Shown here: positions 54,901-64,000 of the stretch, in pieces | How positions within the stretch are numbered: position 1 is the first letter of the stretch | Layout of the letters: every line of letters begins with the position of its first letter | NCBI GenBank assembly: GCA_039704465.1 | Contig: JASFAU010000014.1 | Location: 744,001-808,000 of the forward strand | Direction: 5' to 3' | Origin: Plasmodiophora brassicae | Taxonomy: Eukaryota > Endomyxa > Phytomyxea > Plasmodiophorida > Plasmodiophoridae | Length of the DNA stretch: 64,000 nt | The notes under the pieces: generated by a model | The model's database searches: none | Told to the model about the DNA's origin: nothing | The model's input: the letters and a program-made list of their open reading frames with translations, nothing else | Program-made: the position numbers and the translations under genes

Positions 54901-55860
54901 GAGCGGCACGCTTCGCGTTGCAAACAGGCGGAACTCGTCGTGGGCGACCTGGTCGCCGATACGGCCGCGTTCGAGCAACTCGCGGATGATGGAGATGATG
55001 TCGGGCGGGCACCGGTCGATGCCGTCGATCACGATCCACTGGCCGTCGACGACGGCGCGCGTCAGGACGCCGGGAACGTACCGGAATTCGCCCGGGGTCT
55101 CTGTGCAGACGTAGGTGCCCAACAGCGACTTCACGTCGGTGTCGTCGTCGAGTACAAGCCGGATCGGGTCGACGGGTCGCCCGACACGACGGGAGAAGGC
55201 GCGCAGCAGGGTGGATTTCCCGCTGGATGGCGGGCCTTGGAGAAGAACCGGGCGGCCCGTCGCCAGGGCCATCGCCAGAGATTCCATGGCGGATGCAAAG
55301 TGAGGCAGTGCGACAAACGTGCCGTCGCCAGGTGCGGAACCTGAATCGTACCGGCATTGAGGAGCGAGAACGACAAACGCGGTGTGCAATCGTTTCGTAC
55401 CTGGCACCTGCAACCGGATTGGAATTCGGCCAATCATTTGACGGGAGGAGCAGACCGAAGCAGAGCGGCTCCAAGCATCGGCAGGGCATGCAATAGCAGC
55501 GGTTGCTGGCGGGAGTTGACCAAGCGACAGGAGGAGAGCGCGGTGCGCACCCAGCGCCAGCAGGGAGGTCCTGCTAACCAGCTGTGTCGCTCGACTGTGA
55601 GAAACCAGCCCCGTCTCCAGAAGCTTTTCAACAGCGTCTACGTATTCGACGCTGGCAGCGCGAGGCGGCGACGTCGGCAGGATCCCAAGAACGGCTTCCT
55701 TCATATGGGGCGCGATCCTAAGCAGCCTAACGGCCACTCGAAGCAACTGGCATTGATTGTCACGATAGCACGTTGAAAGGGCGTTCAAGCTCTCGTCGGC
55801 GTCATGGCTGGCGAGATAATCGAGTACGTCCTTATCGTCGTGACACCTGTCCAGCCACAT
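39908..55860 (-). CDS. MDN1: midasin (MDN1/Rea1), AAA ATPase of 60S ribosome maturation
   Basis: The largest gene, about 16 kb, with many short introns and roughly 4,900 residues. Start at 55860 (MWLDRCHDDKDVLDYL). Walker A motifs mark all six AAA modules: GPPSSGKST (about 55220), GETGNGKT (54420), GPTSAGKT (53215), GDTGLGKT (52180), GSPGVGKT (50745) and GPGGSGKT (49790). Walker B examples are VLDELNLA and LLDEINLA. A long helical linker spans 48.7-42.5 kb. An Asp/Glu-rich region lies at 41221-42480, and the C-terminal MIDAS domain has DNSLSM near 40500. Verified splice examples: exon 55860-53070, intron 53017-53069; last exon 41161-39908 after intron 41162-41220 with CTAAC branch. Midasin uses ATP to strip Ytm1 and Rsa4 from pre-60S particles. 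The MIDAS acidic triad begins DNS rather than the usual DDS. Its 3' end seeded the flanking triplication. Confidence 0.95.
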
Positions 55861-56024
55861 GACTGGGCTCCTGGTCAGGAGCGGTGTTGCACTTTGAGGG
55901 GGACTCCGTACGGACTCCGTGGCGGAGTCCGCGGTGACTGGTGGACGCCCGACATCACGACGCAACACGTTGTGGCAATACAGGCCGCAAGTGCACTTTA
56001 GTGCCTGCATGGGTTTCGTGGCGC

Positions 56025-57550
56025 TCACGCCATCGATCTTACACTGATGGACATTCCCGCCGTCGTTCCCGATACAGTGTCCAGCATGACGTTGACGCGA
56101 GCGGCGTTGACTTCGGCGAGGAACGCGTTCCACATGTCGGCTTGGTGGATCTTGAAACGCGGCAGAGAGTTCGCTTCCATCAGGTGGATCATCTGCGTTG
56201 CCGCCGACCGGAACAGGGTTGCTGTGATTTCAGCCCTGTTCACGGTTCGGTCCGATGGCGAGATCGAGCGAAGGTTCTCGTGGAGCTTGTACGGGAACAC
56301 GACCTCGCGAAACTTCGTGATCGACACGCTGTCGATGTTGATCTCCATCGGGGCGCCCGGCATCAGGTACGACCGGTAGATCGCGATCGCCTTCATCACC
56401 GAAGCATCGTCCTGCGCAAACGTTCTTTCGTACTCGCAGGCGTCCTTCCAGAACATAATCGATTCGACGGCCATGTCCTTCTCCAAGAGCGCCCTGTCGT
56501 ACGCTAACTAAGACACCAGGCAGCTTGAGATTCGCTTCAGGGAAACCGACTTGTAGGCCTCGAAGCGTTCGGGTGATGAGTGCAGGAAACCCTGAAGAAG
56601 GCCACCGGCTGGCTCTGACGTAACGGAATCGACGTGGGATTCCGTTGTGAGGCGCTGATACTCGACAGTGTACGTTTTCATCAACGGGGCCACCATTGTT
56701 CTATATACCGTATTGCGATGTGCACTGTCAAATACCTGCGATCCTCCACAAGCGTCGTGCTGACCTACATGATCATGATGACGTCGCACGCAAGGAGCAG
56801 GACGAAGCAACCGGCCTCGAAGCTTTTCCATGGCTTCATGGCTGTTACCGCCCAGCCAATAACCGACACGAATGTCACGAGTGCGACACGTTTCAGAAGG
56901 CGCTTCATGCCGTGCACATCCGCAATGTGGCGCAGACGCGTCGACACGACGAACAAGAAGGTGCCTTCGAGTAGGGCCTTCACGGTGAACAGAACTTGGA
57001 ACGTTACAAACGCCGAATCTTGAGAGATGTATCCTGCCAGTAGCGTCTGATTCGGATCGTACATGTAGGGGAAGGCGACGGCGGCAAGGATGAGCGATGT
57101 GCCCACCATGACGGCAAGGTTGGCTAGGATGATGGCGTAGACGGTTCGCGTTGACATCAGCGCCGTCGTCAGGCGAATGATGTGCAGGATCGCCCTGTTC
57201 TTGATCGGGCAGCGCGTCATGTCCTGTGCGAACCTCATCTGGCACATCATGCGCCTATACGCCAGTGCCAGCGATAACGTCAGCAACGCGAACGAGATCA
57301 GTGTGAGGTCGATGAGGATCTGGCTCGGCAGCCAGATGAGCAGGATGTTTAGATCGCCGGCGAATAGCGCCGTCAACGACAGGACGCAGGCCAGAGCGCA
57401 CAGGAACGCGTTAATGAGGACCAGCAACTGGGGGCGCAGAAATCGGATGGGCGCCATCTGGCGCCTCTGGTGGAACCACACGATGCCGACAGGCGGAACG
57501 GCCGCATGCAGTGACAGCATGGCAACCCAGAACGCTTGGTATACATCCAT
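56025..57550 (-). CDS. seven-transmembrane RGS protein (7TM-RGS)
   Basis: Three exons, 57550-56769, 56700-56551 and 56493-56025, introns 68 and 57 nt, 466 residues. The first 270 residues carry about seven hydrophobic helices (examples LLVLINAFLCALACVLSLTAL, YAIILANLAVMVGTSLIL, CFVLLLACDVIMII). The last helix is completed by splicing. Residues 310-440 are an RGS domain: FEAYKALLEKDMAVESIMFWKDACEYE, KAIAIYRSYLMPGAP, EINIDS, QMIHLMEANSLPRF. RGS domains speed GTP hydrolysis by G-alpha. The receptor-like fusion is known from plant RGS1 and from various protists, where it restrains self-activating G proteins at the plasma membrane. The stop lies 164 bp before the MDN1 ATG on the same strand. Confidence 0.88.
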
Positions 57551-57969
57551 GACGTCGAGTATACAAGTGATGCTGCTGTTGACTGATCGCCGATCGCACC
57601 GGTGTACCACGAACCGAACCCGTATTCACCTGTCGATGTAGAGGTACACTAATCGTCGAACTATGTAGAACGGGGAACCATTTAACAAACGGGTCTGGTC
57701 TCCACCTGAGGCAGAGCAACTTGGATGCTGTCCCTGGAGTGCGACGTCTCATCGAATTACTTCCATTCGGGAACGGAACCTCCTGTTGTGCACAGCGCTT
57801 ATGACTGATCGCTGCGCGCGTACCGTTCTCGCCGGTCAGGGTGCCGATCCGCCCCAGTCGATCGCATGGAGCGGACGTTCTCATTCAAGCGCGCCCACGA
57901 GGGCATAAACGCCTATGACATTTATACTGAACCGGGGAATCAAACGATTATGTAAATCAAATGACGCTT
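57551..57969. other. intergenic, nothing supported
   Basis: Lies between the lamin 3' end and the 7TM-RGS start, both on the minus strand. No repeat or open frame of note. Confidence 0.4.
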
Positions 57970-59612
57970 TCACATGAGCAAGCAGCCGCCACGCGTCGAC
58001 GACCGGTCAGATGCGTATCGGACGGCCTCGACCTCGATCTGGTCCTGAACGGCACCGTCCTCGTTGCAGAGGCACATGGGCTCTTCGGCGAGTTCAGTGC
58101 AGTCGACGCCTTCCCAGACGAGGACCTGGTTGGCCTGGCCCTCGTCATCTCCCTCTTGTTCTTCATCATCCTGGTTCGGCGCCTCGCCAATCCAGACGGA
58201 CACCCTGGATTTCGCTGGCAGCAGCGTGTCTTCCGGAAACTCGAACACGAACCCGCTGCTCTGCAGGGACCAGCCGTCCAGGGAGAAGTCCTCGTCGCTG
58301 ACGTTCTCGACCACCAGGCAACCGTTCTCCTCGTCGATCGCCAGTTGGACAGGAAGGGTAGGCGGGTCTTCAACGACCTTGGCGCGCTTGCGCTTGCGCC
58401 CAGGTGTTTCCAGTCCGACACGACGTTCTTCCTCGGTCAGTATCTCCCGGTACTTGTCAATCGTGAGCGCCATCTGAATTTTGATGTCCATCAGGTTGTC
58501 GAAGTCCGTTTCGAGGCGCGCGTAGCGCTGGCGCAGCTTCTCGATCTCCTTCTCCTTCTCGGCGATCGCCTTCACGTGGATTACGTTGCGCTCCTTGTCA
58601 AGTTCGGCGACGAGCTCGTTAATGCGTTTCTCGTGGACGGTCTTCAACTCCTGCATCGTCTCGAGCTGGCCCTTCAACAGCGTAATCTCCTCAGTCAACA
58701 CCTTGTTGGATTCGCGCAGCTCCGCTTCACGATTGCACGTTTCCTCAAGCGCTTGGCGTGCTTCGGTCAACTTTGGCATGTAGTGTGACTTCAGCTCGCG
58801 CGTGATCCGGGCCTTGTCCTCGTTGCACTGATGACGATACTGCTCGACGACGGACTCCAGCTGCTTCATGAACTCAGTGCGGATGGTGTCCTCGCTCTCG
58901 GCGCTTGACTTCGTCAGCTTCGCGACCTGCTCCTTCAAGCGCGCCTGCTCCGCTTCACCCGACTGGACCTGGATCGCAAGGTCCTGCTCCAGGCTCTTGC
59001 ACTTGGCACGCATCGCCGAAGCCTCGTGCGAGTACTGGTCGGCCAGTTCGCGCGCCTCGACCAGCTGTTCCTCAGCTGCGCGTCCTGCGTTCTCAGCGAC
59101 TGTGCAGCAATGGTTGGTCAGCGGGTGGACGACATCGAAACGAACCCACGGTGGGAACCTTTCAGCGACTGTTCCAGCTTCCGGACGTTCTCCTGGAGTT
59201 TGACGACGAGCGCATCGCGAGCTTCAAGCTGGGCGCTCATGTTGGAGACCCGCGTGCTGAGTTCGTTCTCGTATTTCTTTTCGTTCGCGATCTGCTCTTT
59301 GAGGCGCGAAATGGTCTCCTCCATGCGCGACACGCGGACCTTGAGCTCTTCGCGGGCCGACGCGTGCTCATCGCGCTGCAGGCGCATCTGACGCAGCCAG
59401 GTCTCATATTTGGCCGTGGTATCGGCCAGCGCCTGAGCGGCGCTGGTCTGGACGGCCTTCAGCTCCGCTTCCCACGCCTCCCTGCTGGCATCCTTGCGGC
59501 GCTGCGTCATGATGTACTGCTCGAGGCGGCCATTGAGCTCCTCCAGGTTCTTGCGCTCGACGTCGCGCTGCATCCGAATCGGCGATTCCTCCACCTCACG
59601 AGATATGGTCAT
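57970..59612 (-). CDS. LMN: nuclear lamin (intermediate filament) with CaaX box
   Basis: Two exons, 59612-59159 and 59099-57970, intron 59 nt, 527 residues. The rod begins ERKNLEELNGRLEQYI, the helix-initiation pattern of intermediate filaments, and ends MALTIDKYREILTEEERRV, the helix-termination pattern. Heptads run between with few breaks. After the rod comes a nuclear localisation signal (GRKRKRAKV). A lamin-tail domain follows (VVENVSDEDFSLDGWSLQS, FEFPEDTLLPAKSRVSVW). The chain ends in CLLM, a CaaX farnesylation motif. All four hallmarks of an animal B-type lamin are therefore present. It should form the lamina under the nuclear envelope. Lamin-like proteins outside animals are known in several eukaryote groups; such a complete set is notable. 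Confidence 0.92.
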
Positions 59613-60015
59613 GGCGCCCCGACAACGTCCAGCCGACTAGCGCACAGCCTGCACCAGGTCGCCCTCACCGCACCGCACACACCAACACCCAAAAATGCCA
59701 CACCATGGTTCCGGATCTGCACGTTCTATTTTGCGGCGCGGCGCCTCACGTTACATTCGGGTGGGTCGGGGACAGGCGGCTGGCTGCGCAGTCCCACTTA
59801 ACTATACTGTACTGCGAAGGAAATATAGCCGATACCCCATTTGTGAGCGATGCCCTGTATCAAGGGGCGTTCACGGCCTGTAGATTTGGGTGGCGGGTTT
59901 GTTTGGCACAGACTGTGCCGGGTGCGTGCACGAGTTTTAGAACACCGACAGGAAATAGCCGGGGGCTACCGTACCGCCTACGCGAAACGAGGCGTTTACC
60001 AGTCACAGGGCCTGT
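59613..60015. other. intergenic, nothing supported
   Basis: Between the sirtuin stop and the lamin start. Only short frames in changing phases. Confidence 0.4.
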
Positions 60016-61124
60016 TTATCGGTCTGGAGTATAGCCACTGTCGTCGTCAGATTTACCGTCTTCCGTCGGGGCCGCTGATGACCCTGTGCTGCCAGCGTCG
60101 TCATCGCCGGCGTGTCGGTCGGCAACATCTGCAGATGGGTTCCGATCAGTTGGGCGCCATCCCAGCTTGGCGTATGGGCATTCGACCGCAACCCATTTCG
60201 GGATGTCGACCCCCAGCTCGTCCATCAGCATCGTGAACACGTGGTCGCACCTGGCAAAGATCCTTACGGCGCATCGCCTGTCCAGGTGCGTCTTCTGCAG
60301 GTTGATAACACATATCCGCCCGGGTTCCTTCTTGCCGTTCAACCGAATTGTACGAAGCGGCCACAGCCCCGCCGGGCGAATTCGCAGACTCGTCCCGACG
60401 CAAATGGCCAAATCGGCCATGCGGTGCTGCTCGATTGCATACTCCACTTCGTCTTGCGGTAGATTGCTGTCCCAGTCGCAGAGCAAATCCCGCAACGGGC
60501 CGCCGCAGCGCTTGCACGCGTTCCCCGTTGGCCTCAGACCAATGGTGGCGACCTCGTCGGCACGGCGGAACTCGCACTGGCACTTGGGCAAACGCTCCGT
60601 TATTCCAACGCGTCAACAGACGTATACAGGGCTCCGACCTGATCACACCATTCGGCGAATGCCGTACCATGTACCTCACAGAGATGCTGACGTGGCAATC
60701 CCGATCGAACGTGCAACCCGTCCACGTTCTGACTGACGACATGCTTGACGAGACCGGCTCGAACCAGGGCCACAATGGCCATATCTGACGACATTGTTAC
60801 AGGCGATCGTTATTCGAAATGGAACAGCAGACAAGGGGGCGTACGCGTTATCGTCGGCACAGCATCCCCAAACGCAACGCCATGCAGAGGCGGCAGCTTC
60901 CTCTGCTGGCGCGTCCAGACGCCATCGGGCCCGCGGAAGTCATGCACGCCGGCCGACGTCGAGATGCCCGCCCCGGTATGCACGATGCAGTGCCGACTCG
61001 ACCGCACGAGCCGTGCCAGCTCGGCGACCTGCGCCCGCACGACGCCGTCGTCGTCGACGCGCTCCGGGTCGCCGCACAGGCCTTTGTCCCGCTTCTGAAT
61101 CAGCTTCGCCGCGTAGCTCGTCAT
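60016..61124 (-). CDS. SIRT6: SIRT6-type sirtuin, NAD-dependent protein deacylase
   Basis: Three exons, 61124-60845, 60784-60639 and 60582-60016, introns 60 and 56 nt, 330 residues. Start MTSYAAKLIQKRDKGLCG matches the SIRT6 N-terminus. Rossmann motifs: HTGAGISTSAGVHDFRGPDGVWT, then THMAIVALVRAGL, SQNVDGLHVRSG, and the catalytic His in CEVHGTAF. Splicing builds the zinc site: CDQC in exons 2 and 3, then CKRCGGPLRD. NAD-binding end: GTSLRIRPAG and VINLQKT. The class IV sirtuins deacetylate histone H3 in chromatin and act in DNA repair and rDNA/telomere silencing. The C-terminal 65 residues are acidic and low in complexity. The start lies 87 bp from the stop of the next upstream gene. Confidence 0.93.
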
Positions 61125-61211
61125 TGCGCGCACTCACTGCTCCCGCGCGCCTTCACCATCGCACAGGCGACACGAGTCTCGCCTTTAATCAGGCGGTAGC
61201 CGTCGTCTTCG

Positions 61212-62110
61212 TTAGAATTTCTCACGAATGAACACATCGATGTCGTGACGTTGGAACCCATTACCTGCACTGAGTGCGTTCAGAAGTGGACAAAGGTCAG
61301 CTAGTAGCTACATAGGTATGTAGGTATCTGTGAAGACAGTACATACGCGTTCCTGCTCGATGTCCTTGTAAGGATCCCGCAGGTTCGCCTCGGTGCTTTC
61401 GCGTAGGAGGTCAAGGTCGACCTGTGTGATTGCTGACGGACCGGTGTCGAGCACGACAGCGAGATCAATCTCCAGGTAACGGGGTCCAACTGCATCGCCA
61501 GTGCCGACCTTGATCGGGTGACCGTCTTGCAGAACAAGCTTTCGTCCCACTCGCTTGAGCACCGATGTATTCATCGTGTCGAGCATCTGGCGTCCGTCCG
61601 GTTTAGCTGGTGGGGCGAGCACAGAGACGTTGACGCCAGGAAGATGCTGGATGTGGCCTTCTGAGCACAGGTAACGAGAAGCAGCGCCCATGGCGACACG
61701 CCAAGGAGGCGCGACGTAAGTGACAGCATCTGTGTCGTTAAACCTACACAGTGTGCCCCACGCCACAGTCGATCGTACAAGTTGCCGATGCATATTTCGC
61801 CCGCATTGGGTGGTGTCCACGTCGCTTGACAGGACGTCGGCCATGAATTCTCGTCGGTGAAGTGGCCGTGCCATGGCCGGCGCACGTCAATCTGCCCGAC
61901 GAGGAACGATCGTGACTGTGAGGCGTGCCCAGACGTCGACTCACGGTCGGGTGAAACGGAAGTCGGCTTCGAGACAAGTCGACGGGTTCGACCTGGTGTA
62001 TTGGCGGGATGGGCTATGCGTGTTGCCTGGCGTGTAAGAACCCACTCGACCGGATCGGCCCGGCCGTCGAGCAACGCACGCGCCCGGCGTTCTGTTTCTC
62101 CCTGTCGCAT
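61212..62110 (-). CDS. unassigned protein with two very short introns
   Basis: Three exons, 62110-61779, 61743-61347 and 61307-61212, giving 274 residues. The introns would be 35 and 39 nt, shorter than any other in the window. The second join is well supported: it gives a coherent end DIEQERLLADLCPLLNAL and HDIDVFIREKF. The first (NLFNDTDAVTYVAPPW) is less certain. The stretch VGPRYLEIDLAVVLDTG faintly resembles the EDR2/DUF1336 lipid-binding domain, but the rest does not, so I leave it unassigned. It lies head-to-tail between the EF-hand gene (49 bp away) and the sirtuin (87 bp), all on one strand. Confidence 0.5.
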
Positions 62111-62159
62111 CGCACACGACGTTGGTGTCCGTTGCCCGATTTCGAACACAGCGTCCCGC

Positions 62160-63613
62160 TCACCTTGCAATGAGGACCTCCATCATGTTCTGGTTCGATG
62201 GCGGCATCTGCCGTATGTGCACAGAGGGTGCCGCCGTGCTTGGCCTCTGCTGCGCCCGCTCCGCCATCGCCTGCCTGAACAGGCTGACAGGAGCCACCGC
62301 CCTCGACGATTTCGGTCGCTTGCGCGTCTCGAGGATACGAGGCTCCCGGAAGATCCCGTCCGGCGAGAAGCTGCTGTAGACCGGGAGCAGGTCGGCACGC
62401 GCGATCGCGCTTAACGTCGCCGAATCCAGGTGCCCGTCGTCCCTGTCGGCATCGTCGGCCGGCATCGACATCTCCGCCGTGTCGACGCCGTGCAGGACGG
62501 CGAGCTGGTGGACAGACGGCCCCCGAACGCTGTACGCGCCGGCTAGATCCGGCGCTGGCATGCGCCCGATCGTCCCGGCCAGCTCCCGACGCTTCCGAAG
62601 CGGCGCCCGCTGCGGTGCCGGCGGTGTCTCGTCGACCCAGGCCGCCTTCGGCTGAATGGTCCTGCCGCTAATCACGTCGGTGAACAGGTCGGTGCGATCC
62701 CCAAAGTACACGCGTTGGCGTGCCGCCGCGTCTTTCCTGGCGCCCGCCTCCAGCCACACGTTGCCGGTCGTCTTCGCCGCCTGCCGGCGATGCTGCAGCA
62801 GAGTCGATCGTGTCGGTGCTGTTGCCGACGATGCGCTAACGGGGCCCGTCGTCGGCAGGACCGAGTCCGCGTTCGCGCCAGCGTGCTGCCTCCACCCTGA
62901 CTTTGTCTTCGCCTCGATGTCACGCAGCGTCTCCCGCCTCATCGCCTCTCGCTTGGCCAGACGGGATCTCAGGTCCAACGGCAACCGCGTCTCTGAGTAC
63001 CTCGGTCTGGGTTCATGCATGGGCGTGTTTCCGCTCTGCATGGCCGCCAGCACGGCCGCACCCTCGGCGCGTCGAACGCGACGCCGTTCGGCCAGCATCT
63101 GCGCCCGCGTCCTGGAACCCGTTTCGTACGTGCCGGTTCGAATCCAGCCCTGGTTGCGGTTCGCTTTGTCCACCTCGTTCATGCGATGCAACCCACCGGG
63201 CGGCAGCAACGTGATCTCGTCAGGTAGGCCGGCGCGAAGCGCGTCTTGACAGCGACGCGCTTCGTCGGCGTTAAGGCGGCCGTCCCGATCGGCATCGAAC
63301 ATGGTCGCGAACAGCAGGTCGGTGGTACCCACGACCCCGTCGCCGTCCACGTCGAACGATGGATCGGGAGCATCCGCCCGTGCCCGATCGTGGCGAAGGT
63401 TCCGGCACGATGTGTGAAGCGGCTTGGATTCCCAGGCCGGGTTCCCCGGTGCTGAACCATTGGCTTAGCGCACCACACACGAATGCAACGCGTTGGCGTA
63501 CCGTGCAGGGTGGCGACGACGCTGTCGATCGGACGGTCCTTTAATAGGGAGCCGTGAATGTCGTAACGAGGCGGGCGGTGGCCAATCTCCCGAACGACGC
63601 GCTCAGCGTCCAT
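62160..63613 (-). CDS. EF-hand protein of cilium/flagellum type
   Basis: Two exons, 63613-63502 and 63451-62160, intron 50 nt, 467 residues. The first exon gives MDAERVVREIGHRPPRYDIHGSLL. Splicing restores the approach to the calcium-binding loops, SFDVDGDGVVGTTDLLFATMFDADRDGRLNADE. This is a pair of closely packed EF-hands (DVDGDGVVGTTD and DADRDGRLNADE), both with full loop ligands. The long basic remainder has helical blocks (RSRLAKREAMRRETLRDIEAKTKSG) and a polar tail. The N-terminal layout of DIHGSLL plus a double EF-hand is one I associate with conserved ciliary proteins of protists, though I cannot name an orthologue. The last codon is followed by a donor-like AGgtgagc, so a further exon is possible. 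Confidence 0.7.
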
Positions 63614-64000
63614 TACGGCCGGACGCTGTCAGATCACGACAGGATATCCCCCGCCACGCGAAGATATTCTTCCGGGTAGCAGAGGATCGATGAGATACGT
63701 TCAGGCCCTGGAGGGACCGGTAATCTCCGGCGGTGCACACAGCAGACGTAGTCGTGCCATGTGGAAGTCGCCTGAGCACGTTCCTATGCACGCGAAGACG
63801 GTTGTTAAGATTGGGACCTTCCAATGTATTCGACACTGAAGAAGGCAGACTAATATTACACGATCGTGTAAGACGGCATGAAGTGACCGCTACGCGGCGA
63901 TGCCATCACCGGCATCAGCTGCAGACGCTGGAATGGATTCGAATGTGGATCCGCGTAGAACCCTGCGACGATGCCAGTCAATACATCGGGCGCGTCATCG
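63614..64000. other. window edge, nothing supported
   Basis: Upstream of the EF-hand gene. No family-like translation; a gene may start beyond the window. Confidence 0.35.

Noticed and set aside
53030..55489. 819-residue minus-strand frame over the MDN1 first exon
   Set aside because: Arg/Pro-rich out-of-frame shadow typical of GC-rich DNA; the MDN1 frame holds all AAA motifs.
61308..61874. EDR2/DUF1336 assignment
   Set aside because: Only one short motif matches; the rest of the domain pattern is absent.
62040..62163. Joining the EF-hand gene to the next gene through the donor at 62163
   Set aside because: The only good acceptor (after 62102) puts the next exon out of the frame of the downstream gene and soon meets a stop.
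63126..63146. T-loop-like sequence ggttcgaatcc suggesting a tRNA
   Set aside because: It lies inside the EF-hand coding exon, and no acceptor or anticodon stem fits around it.

Overview
The window is nuclear DNA of a GC-rich, gene-dense, intron-bearing protist. Genes are read on both strands. I resolved 27 introns by joining exons so that known protein families read through. They are GT-AG, almost all 49-68 nt, many with a CTAAC-like branch site just before the acceptor. Centriole/flagellum genes (CEP44, CFAP97 and an EF-hand protein of ciliary type), a nuclear lamin, a 7TM-RGS protein and a secreted chitin-binding (hevein-type) protein point to a flagellated SAR-type eukaryote. A plasmodiophorid (Rhizaria, Plasmodiophora-like) fits best, but that is inference, not proof.

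Layout. 0-10 kb: hevein-domain secreted protein, DUF3336-patatin triacylglycerol lipase, an unassigned protein, an Asn/Ser-rich secreted protein, ATP-synthase assembly factor ATPAF1, and an SLC25A39/40-type mitochondrial carrier. 10-23 kb: NOL10/Enp2, tRNA 2'-phosphotransferase, CEP44, a proline-rich coiled-coil protein, MPP10, CFAP97, a small membrane protein and kanadaptin (SLC4A1AP). 23-31 kb: a gene-poor accessory stretch with a metallophosphoesterase, a 73-residue Tyr/Ser/Asn/Gly-rich protein that only appears after splicing, inverted and tandem repeats, an AT-rich island, and a broken tyrosine-recombinase (Crypton-like) element carrying a 250-bp palindrome. 31-40 kb: a tandem triplication (units of about 2.9-3.2 kb). 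Each unit holds the 3' end of an unidentified plus-strand gene, a secreted ankyrin-like gene, and the 3' end of MDN1; only the last unit keeps the real MDN1. 40-56 kb: the full midasin gene MDN1 with six AAA modules, acidic region and MIDAS domain. 56-64 kb: 7TM-RGS protein, lamin with a CaaX box, SIRT6-type sirtuin, an unassigned protein and the EF-hand protein.

Functionally, NOL10 and MPP10 (small-subunit processome) and MDN1 (60S maturation) form a ribosome-biogenesis theme within 45 kb. CEP44, CFAP97 and the EF-hand protein belong to the centriole/flagellum. ATPAF1 and the SLC25 carrier are mitochondrial and convergent. Neighbouring genes are often packed tail to tail with 9-43 bp between stop codons. 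No tRNA, rRNA, CRISPR or bacterial operon signal was seen.
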